Notes under the pieces: model-generated
Seen by the model: only the letters and a program-made list of their open reading frames with translations
The model's database searches: none
What the model was told of the DNA's origin: nothing
DNA from: Diphasiastrum complanatum
Taxonomy: Eukaryota > Streptophyta > Lycopodiopsida > Lycopodiales > Lycopodiaceae
Length of the DNA stretch: 64,000 nucleotides
Direction: 5' to 3'
Assembly: GCA_029204225.1 (NCBI GenBank)
Contig: CM055094.1
Location: 7,299,143-7,363,142, forward strand
Shown: piece by piece, positions 50,030 through 61,330 of the stretch
Layout: each line of letters starts with the position of its first letter
Numbering within the stretch: position 1 is the stretch's first letter
Program-made: the position numbers and the translations under genes

Positions 50030-51085
50030 ACTGAAGGTCTCAGTGTAATCGACGTTGTATATCTGAGAAAATCCTCTGGAGACAAGTCAAGCTTTTCTTT
50101 AGTCGATGCTTCCATCTGCTTTGTACTTGACTTTGAAAATCCACTTGCAATCAACTATGTTTCCGCTAGCAGGTAATTCGACAATTGTCCATGTCTAGTT
50201 CTTGATGAGAGATGAATACTCTTTATCCATAGCTTCTTTCCAGAAATCTCAGAATCGGGCTGACCGAGTGCATCTTCGACAGCCATCGGCTCATGAACAA
50301 GGTAAGCTGCAGACTCATTGATATACCTAATAGATGGTCTGCTAGTTCTTGATGATCTTCTAGGGAATAGAGGAAGTTGATCATTTTTATCATACTATAG
50401 TTGTTGAACTACAACATCATCATCTTCAGATTTGCCGTTGGTATGTTGTTCATCAAAAGTAGATGAGCTTGGACCTTCAATGAGAATAGTCGACTGAGGA
50501 ACCTTGAAGTTCAATATGTTAAATGAAACCAAAGAGTCGGCTATATGGACTTTGTCCTTTTTCTTGAGGTCGATAAACTGATCTTCGATGAAGATGACAT
50601 CCCGGCTAGTGAATATCTTCGACTCGATGGGATTGAACAACTTGTAGGCTTGATCTGGAGTAGTGTAGCTGATGAAAATACATTTGACACTTTGGAAGTC
50701 AAGCTTCTTCTTGATATCATGAGGAATCTATGCATAAGCAGTACATTCAAAGAAGGTTTGGTACCTGTCTAAACTTCGAATGGTGTTTTGTTTGAGAGAC
50801 CTTTAGTAGGACAGCTTGTCGTTGAAACAGCTTCAGCCCAGAAGGACTTTGGAAGTGTCGCATGTGATAACATGCATTTTGCCGATTCGACTAAGGTTCT
50901 GTTCTTTCTCTCAACAAGACTATTTGACTAAGGTGAATAGAAGATAATGTATTGTTACTCAATGTCATTGTTAAGGCAGTACTCCTTGAATTCGGTGGAG
51001 ATATATTCTCCCCCGTTGTCGGACCTCAGTGCTTTGATTCGTTTGTCAATTTGATTTTCTACATGCTCTTTCTCTAGAAGATGTG
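50030..51085 (-). pseudogene. Copia integrase-RT relic
   Basis: On the minus strand from 51085: [17 protein letters not shown] (integrase Asp 2 region), a stop-containing YSP..NSLVERKNRTL (Glu), AKCMLSHATLPKSFWAEAV and TKGLSNKTPFEV; then NPIESKIFTSRDVIF (50640-50560), a variable linker, and the RT start (TWTIVELPASG, DCKWIFKVKYKADGS near 50180-50110). It ends near 50030, so the rest of RT and all RNase H are lost. Several stops and shifts are present. Confidence 0.75.
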
Positions 51086-52260
51086 GGTCTTCGTCATCTA
51101 GAAACATTCATCATATATGTCATACATAACACGTATACATGGACCACCTATCTCCACATCTGATGATACCCTTCAATGCAAAAGATGATCGACTCACACA
51201 AAGTTCTCTTGTCATTGACAGTCTTCTTGAGACAACTAGTGATAACATCTATTGTTATTTTGAAGTGTCTAAGAACATCCTCTTTGAGCCGAATATGACC
51301 CAGCTAAGGTGACTCCCTATAGAGTAGGTCTCTAGATCATTCAATCAATTACTCTAAAGTAGTTGTTTCAATGTTAACACACATCAAACTACAATAAAAC
51401 TTCACAAGTGGTCACTTTCATCATGACTTCTCATTTCCTATTAAGACATTGTCTCTGTGTCCCTTTTTCTTAGATCTAACCTATTGTAAAGCTACCTTTA
51501 CAAGCTTTACTTCCGGTGCCATTGGCGACAGCAGTTCCCTCGTCGCCAGTAGAGCCACTACTGCTCCCGGCACCAGTACCGCTCCCAGTGCCACTGTGAC
51601 CAGAATCCAGCTAGCGCCAAGTTCCTATGCCTGAAAATCTTTGATCGGTTGTACCAAAGTCTAGAGAGCTCGGATCGATGTGCAATCACCTCACACAATC
51701 TAGGCATGATTAAAGGAAGCCTGGGGATCAATAGATTCTAGAGAGAGAAAATGACTTTCTAGAGAAAGAAAATGTGCTTTACCAGCCTGGGCAGAGCACT
51801 TGGTATGAGGGGAGGTGGTGAATCCCACCAATACTATAGGAGAATGTGGGTTGTGACTCAGGGTGAGCTCCATAGCTTCCCTTGCTAGAATGTTGTCTTG
51901 GCGCCCGCCTTGGAATACCAGCACCCCGGAGACTAGGGTCGGTCACACACTTGAAATGTAACCTTCTCAGATTTATTAATAAAGTGAGATTTTTCTCAAA
52001 CTGACTCTGATTACCTTCTGGGTTTCAGTGTTCGGTAAAAGCACCAGTTGTAAGGTCGCTTCAAACTTTTTGATCTGGCACATAGTTGAGGGTCATATCT
52101 CGAGACGCCAGTGGTATGTCGTCAGGACCATTTGGTCCGAGGTGCCAACGGTATGCTGTCGGGACCATTTGGTCTAGGAACTAGTTGTCTTCATATCTGT
52201 CTCGGCTTGTGGTTCTGAGTATTCCTTGAATAAACGTGAATGGGTTAAGCTCTCGGGGAA
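51086..52260. other. Non-coding stretch with a 38-bp tandem duplication
   Basis: At 52108-52175 the phrase GGTATG(T/C)(C/T)GTC(A/G)GGACCATTTGGTC is repeated in tandem. AATAAAGTGAG occurs at 51980. No coding motif was recognised; it may belong to the U3 part of the following LTR. Confidence 0.35.
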
Positions 52261-52264
52261 CGGG

Positions 52265-52698
52265 CTCTAATGGGCTCTAACCTGTTGGCTGAGTTGGATG
52301 GCTTGCTTGGGTGGAAGTTACTGTTTATGGCTGTCCAGTCTGGCGTGGTGCCAGGTTGGCTTTCAGCACTCATGACGAAGGTTTGAATTGGTTAAGTCTG
52401 ATGTAAGTCAGATGACTTGCTTGGAATGGATCTTACTCATTTGTAATGAAGCTTCGAGTTAGTTAAGTTTGATGTATGTCGGGTGGCTTGCTTGGAGGGA
52501 AGTCACCCACATTGGGACCCCCGATCTGGCATGGTGTCTGGTTGGATGTCAATGTTGGTTTCCAAACTTCAAGTTGGTTAAGTCTTTTCGTTGTTGGCAA
52601 GTTGGCTGCTTGTATGTCAAGTGGGTCCAGACGGCAAGAGCTGAAAGCCGGGAAGCTAAGTCGTGGTTCCTGGTTCCCTTTGGGATGCCTGCGCAACA
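52265..52698 (+). repeat. LTR-like region of a Gypsy element with internal repeats
   Basis: The segment ends in GCGCAACA, two bases before a Met-tRNA primer site. It contains imperfect tandem copies of a roughly 120-bp unit (GGTTAAGT(C/T)TGATGTA(A/T)GTC..TGGCTTGCTTGG...TCTGGC(A/G)TGGTG) at about 52270, 52395 and 52460. The left boundary is not defined. Confidence 0.45.
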
Positions 52699-52700
52699 TG

Positions 52701-52713
52701 TGGTATCAGAGTC
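52701..52713 (+). promoter_or_regulatory. Primer binding site (Met-tRNA type) of the Gypsy-like element
   Basis: TGGTATCAGAGTC, two bases after the CA end of the LTR-like region. It differs from the classic 13-mer at one of the last two bases. Confidence 0.65.
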
Positions 52714-52784
52714 GACTGGCCGGTCAGCTATGCAGATCTCACAAAAATGGCCATTTTTTGGGGTTCATCAGGACATCTTTTGTG

Positions 52785-53180
52785 CAAGGTGCTGTCCACA
52801 GTGTAAGCACGGGTGCGTCCACGGTCGGGGTGGTCGATAGAATGGGGGGCTTGATGAGTCAAGGTGCTGCCCTTGAGGTATAAGCACGATCAGTTCCCAT
52901 GGTTCGGGCCTGGTGTCATCTGCACGTAGGACAGATGAGACAAAGTGTTGTCTAGGTAGGTGAAAGCACGGTCCGTGCCTTGTGGGATGCGGAGTGACAT
53001 ATTCGAACTGTACGGGTTAACCATTGATACAGAGATGCTGCTCAAATTCGGATGTAAAGCATGGGTGGTTAGCTGCCGGTGCGGGATAGCTGCCGATCGT
53101 TTAGCTATAAGGGCTATCGACCAGATTTGGTGGGGCGTGACCGAGACAATGTGCTGCTTAATGGTGAAAGCACGGATAGT
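52785..53180 (+). repeat. Leader with four GTGCT...AGCAC hairpins
   Basis: Four units of (A)A(A/G)GTG(C/T)TG...GGT(A/G)(T)AAGCACG occur with small stem-loops GTGCT/AGCAC at 52789-52810, 52864-52887, 52945-52969 (GTGTT/AGCAC) and 53151-53173. They lie between the primer site and the coding remnant. Confidence 0.65.
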
Positions 53181-53212
53181 TGGAGGGCCCGCCAAGGAAA
53201 ATATCACATGAA

Positions 53213-54540
53213 TGTTGATTATCTATCGTGACTCAGCACGAGAAAAATTGAAAAACCAATTAATAATGATTTTCTAGACGAAAATTTATTCGAAATCTCA
53301 TCTACGAATTCGTTATATTCTGATATCATTACTTATCTTAAGGATCAGATATATCCAAATGGTTATGATTTGGAGAAAAAGATAGTTTTTCAATATAAGG
53401 TCGCACCTTATACAACTATTAACAATGTCCTATACAAGCTTGGTGCTGATCATCAACTAAGAAGATGTCTCAAAACAGCAGATATTAAAAAGGTTGTTCA
53501 AGCCTTACATTCAGAGGATGCTGGTGGACACTTTGCTTTAAAGAATACTGTTAATAAAATATTGACTGCCAAATATTGGTGGCCAACTATGTTCAAGGAT
53601 GTATTGAATTATATTCGTTCGTGTGATCCATGCCAAAGATCTAGTAAGCCAACAAAAGCAATGAATTGGCCGTTGACACCAATTCTGCCTCTTGCACCAT
53701 TTGAGAAGTGAGGGATTGACTTTGACGGTCCAATCAAACGTGTGACTCGACATACTAAGTGCCGTTATATTCTTGTTGCAATAGATTATGCTACAAAGAA
53801 TGTTGAAGCAGAAGCGACGAAACGAAACGATGTGAAAATTGTCGCAACGTTCTTATTCAAAACTATAATCACAAGATCTGGTTGTCCTCTTGAACTAGTA
53901 AGTGACCATGGTACACATTTTCTAAGTGACACAATACGGCTGCTGACAACATATTTTCTGATTAAACACAGAAAGACAACACCATATAATCCAAAAGCAA
54001 ACAGGTTGACTGAGAGAGCTAATGAAATATTATGTAAGATCCTGAACAAGATTACTATTGCACATGCGACTGATTGGGATCAGAAATTACCATCAATTCT
54101 TTAGGCTTATCGTAACACATAAAAGATCACGACGAAGCAGACACCATATTTCCTTACTTATGGTATGCATCCTATTTTACCTATTGAATTTGAGGTGACA
54201 ACTTTTCGTATTCAAGCTCAACGAATAGATATAGAAAGTATTAACGAATGGTTGACCACTATTGAAGAACTATCTGAAAATCGTGCAAATTCACAAAAAT
54301 TAATGGAGAAAATCCAGGAACAACGAAAGAAAAAGTATGATAGTCGTATCAAAAAATGTAATTTTAAAGTTGATGATTTTGCGCTGATCTATGATAGTCA
54401 ACATCTAAAGTTCCCTGGAAAACTTCATATGAGATGACTCGGACTGTATAAAGTTATAGAGATGTTTGAGAATGGTTCTGTACAACTCCAATCACTTGAA
54501 GGTGAACTATTACTGACATGAATTAATGGGTCCAGACTCA
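53213..54540 (+). pseudogene. Gypsy RNase H tail and integrase, interrupted
   Basis: It opens with NVDYLS, corresponding to the conserved end of Gypsy RNase H, then a long integrase. The zinc-binding part has LHSEDAGGHFALKNTVNKIL and YWWPTMFKDV with CDPC (H-H-C-C). The catalytic core has GIDFDGPI (Asp 1), LVSDHGTHFLSD (Asp 2) and LTERANEIL (Glu), and the downstream TPYFLTYGMHPILPIEF segment is typical. Stops at 53709 (TGA, where relatives have Trp), 54103 (TAG, where relatives have Trp) and 54120 (TAA) break the frame. The frame resumes at 54165-54437 with a C-terminal domain (KVDDFALIY). Gag, protease and RT are absent: the leader joins the end of RNase H directly near 53210. It is inactive as an enzyme source. 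Confidence 0.82.
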
Positions 54541-55290
54541 AGAAATATTACCTTTGACCAGAATTTTTTTTTTAATTGTCATTCTTTTCTAAGATTTTTC
54601 TGGAATTGTTTGCAAAAATTTATTTATTCCAATATTTCTCAAAAATTATTCTTCAAATTTTTTGAGAATTTCTCATGACCTCTCTAGAATCTTTTTGAGA
54701 ATTTTTCGAGAATATTTCTAAAGGCTTTTTAACATTTTTTCAAAATTATTTTTTTTGAGAATCTGTTCGAGAATTTTTCTGGATTTCTTCCAAAATCTTT
54801 CAAGACATTTCCAAAGTGATTTTCAAGAATTTTTCACGACACTCAATTTGTAATCAAAACGTGTTTTAATTTTTGCATATCATTTTCGAGAATTGTTCTA
54901 TTATCTTTCTAACATCCTTCTCCAATTTTTCAAGAAATTTGCTCGTATTTTTCTTTAATTCTTTTGAGTGATTTTTCTACTTTTTTTTTTAAGAATATTT
55001 CGAGAAATTTTCTAGTATCTTACTAGAATTCTTTTGAGAACCTTTCGTTAGTTTCTCTATCATTTTTTAGCATCTTGCGAGAATGTTCCGCAAAACTTTC
55101 TAGCATATTTCGAGAATCTCTCGACTTATTTTTTGTATTCATCCATTAAAGATGATGCCTACGTGGTCACCATTATTCACATGTGTATACGCCTATACAT
55201 AAAAACGGATATTGTTTTTTATTCATTTATTTATTTTATTTTCACAAACAGTCTTTATTGTAATTAAGACTGACCTGTCAAATCATATTT
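54541..55290 (+). repeat. T-rich spacer of degenerate GAGAATTTTTC units
   Basis: The phrase (T/C)GAGAA(T/C)(T/A)TTTC(T/G)AGAAT recurs irregularly about twenty times over 600 bp, usually spaced 15-35 bp. It separates the Gypsy integrase from a downstream open frame. No coding capacity. Confidence 0.55.
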
Positions 55291-55422
55291 TGAAACTCTG
55301 AGCCATGCACACCCTTACTAATGGAAATGACAGATGTCATGTCATCATGACACGCCATCATCCTTTCCACACCGCCACTGCATATCATAGTCATTTTCTA
55401 TTTTTCTTCTCCCACTTTCTTC

Positions 55423-56351
55423 TTGCGTTTTATGCTTTCCTGTGCTCAAAATCTTCGCGATCAAGCATTCTCTTACGACCTATTGCGATCTACGGAGCCT
55501 TCGTCAATGACTTCTGGATCGAGCTCTTCTATTATCTGGAAAGCACACGTAGGAATCCAGTTGGCATCCCAGTCCCTTCAAGATCAATGTAGGTTTGGAA
55601 GCTTGAAAGTGGACCCATCCGTCATTCTTTCTGAAGTTAGTACTGAGTTCGTAAATTCCATTCATTCAATATCTGACATTGATTTCAAAGTACATGTGCG
55701 AGGCAAGTTTTTTACTATTTTCGAAGAACTATCATGCACAACTCTGGGATTACCATTAGATGGTAAAATTGTTTCTACAAACAGAGATTTAGTGGATGAG
55801 GCCGTCCATTTTTTGAGCAATTGTTTCGTACCCACGAAGGAGTATAAAATATCAATGATAAGGATACCACCTTCAAGCTGTTTTATAAGTACGCGAATCA
55901 AGTTATATTTTTGACAGATGCAGATGCAACCATCTTAGTACAAAATTTTGGGTATCTATTGGATGCGCTAGTCAGCAATCCTGTATGCTTTGGTATCATC
56001 GCATATAAGGCTTTTTTAAAGTGGATCAAACACCAAAAATTTTCTGGAGTCGGAGCGCATGTTTTGCGATTATGCGACCATTTTGGAGTTTTAAGCGATC
56101 AAGAAAAAACTATGTTGATGGGAAGGATGTTGCCTCCAAGACCAATCGACATTTCTAGCCTCCTGACCATTCCTACCACAGCCACTATAGCAATTGTTGC
56201 GCCAGTAATCGAGGTAACAACTACGACTGCTATGGAAATTGATGCGGTAGCTTCTCAGACAGATGCAGTTGCTACCACTGCCATGGATACAGATGGAGCT
56301 GTTGTTGCGGATTCATCAAAACCAGCCTCTGCTTCAACCTCACAAAAGTAG
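55423..56351 (+). pseudogene. Additional ORF downstream of Gypsy pol; resembles the plant-transposon-protein domain
   Basis: Two overlapping frames (55423-55914, 163 codons; then 55855-56351) form one protein with a frame change in an ATAT dinucleotide near 55848, so this copy is broken by a 1- or 2-base indel. Visible segments are FKVHVRGKFFTIFEELSC with LGLPLDG, VDEAVHFLSNCFVPTKEYK, and after the break LFYKYANQVIF, FLKWIKHQKFSGVGAHVLRL and CDHFGVL. The sequence VRGK...LGLP followed by a helical region ending in L(C)xxxGV recalls the domain called putative plant transposon protein in LTR-element proteins. That resemblance is from memory and weak. The C-terminus is Thr/Ala/Val-rich. Position between integrase and a candidate 3' LTR fits an accessory ORF of the element. 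Confidence 0.45.
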
Positions 56352-56439
56352 AAGAAGAGTTCAAACACCTCGGATGAAGATGCAACTCAATCTGACACTT
56401 CAGGCAGGGCTCGAACAACTACAGTAGAAGACATCGGGA

Positions 56440-57042
56440 TTGCGAAATGAAGTCAATAAGCGACAATTTTGGAAGTGGAAGTCGCAGTTCCAATTGTACA
56501 AACCAAAATCTGTTGAGGATTTAGGAGCTTTTGATGATGTAGATTTGCTGATCAATGTAAATATGGCCTACCCAGCACTTTTCAGTCTTTACGTGGATTG
56601 GGAGCGAAACCTTGTTGATTATTTTGCGGAGATTCGACACAATCTACAAGACCGAAGAAAGTCACTTCGTTATAAGCAATTTTGTACATATTCATTTTGG
56701 TAGTTTGGAACTTTTACAACAAAGACATTGTTTTTTGTCCAAAATCTTTATGTTAAAATTTCTTTTATAAGATTTTCAGCTCGCTATTGTAAAGAAATCA
56801 CACTTCGTAGTGATTCAGATGAAGATAGAAAGTGAACTCAGGAGCTGTTTGATGGAACATTGCTCCCTGTTAAGCTTCAAGAATTTGACAACCTACTAGT
56901 TGGCCGTTATACAAAATCAAAGGAAGACTTGATGTTATACGAGGCTCAACACAAATTTGGAGTTAGCCCAAAAACTACATCAAAAATTGAATCCTTCGTG
57001 AATATTCATTATTGCCTATGTCGTGGTGATGTTTCTATGTGA
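56440..57042 (+). pseudogene. Further coding-like fragments of unknown function
   Basis: Frames 56440-56703 (QFWKWKSQFQLYKPKSVEDL, LYVDWERNLVDYFAEIRHNL) and 56860-57042 (KEDLMLYEAQHKFGV) are in the same direction as the preceding ORF and may be its continuation after stops. No family was recognised. Confidence 0.3.
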
Positions 57043-57315
57043 TGCTGAATCCAGATTTTTGAACTTTTGAAGATGTTTTGAAGTTTGATTCCAGTTCTCA
57101 TCAATAATTTAAAGATCAAATCAGATCAACCTATTTAAATGAAAGAAACAGCAAAGGCACATATTCTCTAAGCCGAAGAAATATCTAATGGACGAATCAT
57201 ATGAAGAAATATCTTTTCGCCTTAACGAAATCTGAAGAACAGAACGTTTTGCGAATGATCCTCGAAATAAAGATTATATGTTCACGAGGATGTTTCACAT
57301 TTGAGGAAGGGTATA

Positions 57316-58588
57316 TGTGATGTCATGAAATTATCAAATATTGAATATCAATCTAAATATGGCATGATATACTCGAAAATGGATATATGAGCTGGATAAA
57401 TATAAATCATGAAGAGGCCTAAGTCATTTTTTGAGAATATATATCCTAAGTACTTGCCTTGTATTTAAGGACAAGACCTTTAAAAGGGAAAACATTGCCT
57501 TGGATAGCCTTTATTAGGTCATCCACGCGAAACGACTAGATATGAATCAACATATTAAACTAGAGTAATTTTAACTCTTAGTTAAATATACCTCTTATGG
57601 TATAATTGAACATATGTTCAACCTAATTGTTAACTAGACCTTTTCATGAGAGCGACGCACCTGTTGTTTTAAAAGTGTGTTTGTTCGTCCCGTAGAACAT
57701 ATATTAATCACACGCTTTAGTCTCAACCATTGAGAGAGAAGAGTTTATGTATTTGTAAGAGGTTGAAGAAGTGAATAGAGTGTTGAGAGTAATTCTCCCT
57801 TATCTTTGTTCTCCGCACTGTTGAGTGTGAGTGATCTTGAGTCTACTAGCAATCTCTAATGCATTACATGAATTACTCTCTGATCAGAAAGACTCTCTAG
57901 TGCATTACAGTCGTTTGTTGTGTATCCATGAATATGCTCTAAGAAACTGTCTTAAAATCATCTTATTCGTCTATTGCAAATACTTTCTTTTTGGCACTCG
58001 AATAACGTCTACAATTGGTACAGTCTAGCACGATCATTGAATAAAACTATATGTATACATTTGAGGTGACAGTCCCTGTCTGAAAAATTGAGTCTTTGAT
58101 CTGTGTTCTTGCTTGTAACTGACATAAGTTTCTAACGTGCTCTAAAACTATTCGTGCTCTTTAACCATAATCTTGGACTTAAGTTGTTGAGGACTTCTGT
58201 CTAGAAATGAACAGTTTGCGAACACAATTAATTAGTTGTCTGCACAACCACAAATGCATCGAACATTTCTCGACTCTCTGTTGACACCTTAAACAACCGG
58301 AGTGTAGTATTGTTGTACTACTCTGATAACATCTCACCTATAGAATGCATTTCATTCAATTTGATAGAGGCAAGACTGCTGTTCTGGAATTATTAACACT
58401 ACACACTCCAACACAAGTGATACTGGTTACTTTCTAATGTCTGTTGACAACCATAATAACACTCGAAGCCACTTCACTCAAAATAAATCATAAATTGTAC
58501 CAAATACATAACTTTCTAGCACTGTCCTCTGTGGGTTCGACATTATTTACTACAAAATCTATATTACCCTTGTTGGTATAGCATGACA
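57316..58588 (+). repeat. Candidate 3' LTR of the Gypsy-like element
   Basis: TTTGAGGAAGGGTATA (purine-rich) precedes TGTGATGTCATG, and a matching end ATAGCATGACA occurs at 58588. The interior contains TATTTAAGGACAAG (57470) and no coding motif. It does not match the LTR-like region at 52265-52698, which weakens the assignment to the same element. Confidence 0.3.
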
Positions 58589-58925
58589 TGTCCTATTGTG
58601 TACGAAGGAGCGCTATCTTGCAGGAATTATGCCTGGGGTGTGAGTCCAAATTACTTCTAGCCTCAGCAGTTGGACCTTATGAGGAGCATGCTGATGCTGC
58701 TAAGTTAGCATCGGAGTTAATGAAGCCAACAATAGGACTAGAAAATAGATCAGAGTCACTGTTGGAAGCACTAGCTAATGTAAAAGAATTTTAAAGGAAA
58801 ATGTGATTTTTTCTCAAAAATATGTTAGTTCAAACTTCATGCGTTTGAAATTTTCATTCATTATGGTAGGTTATGAAAATTTCTACCAATCATCTAAATT
58901 TAAGGGCAGTAAAGTGCCATCTTGA

Positions 58926-59375
58926 ATTTCAAACGGCCCCCCTCCACGCCCTTGTCATTTGCACGCAAGGGCGCGGATTGGGGCCGTTTGACCCAGTCAA
59001 ACTCCCTCTGTCCGCGCCCTTGCGTGATCTGCACGCAAGGGCGCCTGTTTGACCCGGTCAAACTGCCTATGTCCATGCCCTTGAGTGATTTGCATGCACG
59101 AGCGTGGACAAAAGCAGTTTGGCCAGGTCAAACGGCCTCCCTCCGCGCCCTTGCGTGATTTGCACGCAAGGGCGCGGAGGGAGGCCGTTTGACCCGATCA
59201 AATGGCCTCCGTCCGTGCCCTTGCATGCAAATCACGCAAGGGCAAGGACGGGGCCCGTTTGACCCAGTCAAATTGCCTATGTCCACGCCCTTGCGTGCAA
59301 ATCAAGCAAGGGCGCGGATAGAGGCAGTTTGACCGGGTCAAACGGGCCCCCTTCGCACCCTTGCGTGCAAATCAG
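58926..59375. repeat. Palindromic tandem array (GCCCTTGCGTG / GTTTGACC units)
   Basis: About six units of roughly 70 bp alternate two palindromes: GCCCTTGCGTG-n5-CACGCAAGGGC and GTTTGACC-(n)-GGTCAAAC. The unit at 59126-59194 is a perfect inverted repeat with 32-bp arms (59126-59157 and 59163-59194) and a 5-base loop. GC-rich in an AT-rich neighbourhood. It ends about 155 bp from the stop codon of the H3-like gene. Confidence 0.85.
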
Positions 59376-59529
59376 CATTTGATATACACTCCAATAAAAA
59401 ATTTAGAAAACCAAAAACATTCACAGAAAACTGTATTTCATCATAAAATGAATTCACACAATAATTCAATAGAGTCCGATGACAAAAATGATCTGATATT
59501 ATTATCTCAAAATTTGGAGTACATCATTT

Positions 59530-60785
59530 TTAATTCCTCTCATGTCTCAGCCTCTTTGCCAACAACATGTCCTTTGGAAGTATAGTAACTCTCTCACAAT
59601 GGACAACACACAAAAATGAGTCTTCAAACAAATTTGTGAGATACATTTCTGTCACCTCTTGGATAGTCGTTGCAGCCTCGTCCGTAATTCTGAGCCCAAG
59701 GGAGAATTCGTCCATGATCTCCTTGATCGTCCGAACAAATGGAGCTCTCTGTATGAGGAATTCCGTGGATTTCTAGTATTTTTGAATCTCCTTATACCAG
59801 TTCGGAATTCGGCTCTTCCTTCGGCGACGTGGTTGTGGAGGCTACATCCTTTTGAGGACCTTGCCTTGCCAGGGTGGTGGCGGTGTGGCTGCCCTTCTCC
59901 GTGTTGCCGGCTGGCTAGGTCCTGCCTCATCTTGTGTGGGAGGGTCCTACGGGGGGTCCTGTGGCACCTCTAGTGCTGACTGATCTCGAGGCACTTGGGG
60001 AGCTTCCGGTTGTGACTATGCTTGAGGGATGGTCCGCGGAAGGCATCGAGGCTTCGAGCGACCTCTCTTTCGATGAACAACTTTAGATTTCGGCCGTGAT
60101 GTGGGTGTGACATGCTTAGAAGCCTCCCCAATGGCTTCTGTGTTTGGTGTCTGGTCCGAGCCGATGAGCACACATGTCCGAGTGATTGTGTTGGAGTGGA
60201 GTCCCTTGAAGCTGCTCCAACTCCTGACGAACCAACCGCAAAGCCATCAAGAGGCACCTGTTCCTGAGGACCCTGATCGTCGAAGATCCCAAGGAAATAA
60301 TTGGGAATCAGCCTGGAAGCAGCTACCGCACTGTCCGAAAAAGCCTGAGTGGCGTCGCGCTAGCTTTGTGTTGGAGAGGGGGTTCCCAGCACTGACCTCA
60401 CACCAAAATCATGCAGCAGGACATCGTCTGCTGCTCTAGCTATATGATGCTCATCCAGAGGTGTTTGTTGCTGCCCTTGCTCCTGCCCTACTCATCCATT
60501 GTCGCTTGCTGCTGCCCAAGCTCCTCCATTACCACCTGTTGCTGCCCCTGCTCCTGCCCCTGCACCTGCTCACAATCCATGGGAACTTGCCCAAGATCAT
60601 CCATTTGCTGCCTGCTCATCCTGAGTTATGTCCATTTCCTCCGCCACAGGTTCAATGCTGCTACTTCTGCTGCTACTCCTACTCCTCGAGCGCCTTTCCC
60701 GTGCTTCTATTGCTTCTAAAGCGGCTTGGTGCAATAACGTTGTTTCCCTTGGATTCCGCCTTGCTATTTGTTTCGTACGTGCCAT
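59530..60785 (-). pseudogene. Divergent histone H3-like gene with in-frame TAG codons
   Basis: The ATG at 60785 begins MARTKQIARR, the canonical H3 N-terminus with one change after Gln5, followed by a Ser/Arg-rich tail. The far end (59772-59530) encodes a full-length H3 core: KSTEFLIQRAPF, then a QEV..MYL helix, LFEDSFLCVVH, RVTILPKD and LAKRLRHERN before TAA. About 40 of 80 positions equal canonical H3, with no gap, so loop 1 has ordinary H3 length. Upstream of it lies a Pro/Arg/Gln-rich tail in the same frame, open from about 60130 except for TAG codons at 60018-60016, 59949-59947, 59844-59842 and 59775-59773; the last replaces the Gln of YQKST. The middle (60600-60450) is a Gln/Met-rich repeat in another frame, with another TAG at 60490-60488. 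Frame changes imply introns or indels. It is probably a pseudogene of a diverged H3 or centromeric-type H3. Confidence 0.7.
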
Positions 60786-61330
60786 AAACTAGGTCGCCAT
60801 GCAGATATAAATAACGACACTAATTTGCACTTGTGTGAGCATAGCAGGATGATATCAACCTATGAAAAACAAAGGAAACTCTCTGACAGTAAGGATGAAA
60901 TGGCGAAATGGGGACCCACACACCCTTATATAGTGTGCCATTCCAATTATAGCAAGCATTCCAAAAAGATCTCTCAATTGTTCAAAAATAGGAAAGTAAG
61001 AAATATATACACAATGAAATAATTCTATACATTTCCAAAACATGTTATCAACAATTTCTTATAGAAAATGTCTAGTCAAAACATTTACATTGCAATTGCA
61101 TACCAAACCAAACCATAGCTATTGCCCTAGCAAACATGGAAACGATAGAACCAAATCTCTGATGAAATCCCATCGGATAGATCAATGTTATTAGTTAAAG
61201 CTAGTTAATAAATGCAACTCATTTTATGTATTTTTACGGTGACCAAATCTAAAAATGATGCGCACTTTTGGTGTTTTTCTGCGCGTCTCCTGATCTGCAA
61301 AACCAGACATCACCATTTCAATATTAAAAT
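60786..61330. other. Upstream region of the H3-like gene, no gene recognised
   Basis: AT-rich, no long frame. It would hold the promoter of the H3-like gene; I see no strong TATA box at a convincing distance. Confidence 0.35.

Noticed and set aside
58926-59375. CRISPR array
   Set aside because: The repeats are palindromic and contiguous with no unique spacers, and the genome is eukaryotic.
59530-60785. Firm assignment of the H3-like gene as CENH3
   Set aside because: Centromeric H3 normally has a longer loop 1 and a divergent tail after MARTK. Here loop 1 has canonical H3 length and the first residues are close to canonical H3. It remains only a possibility.
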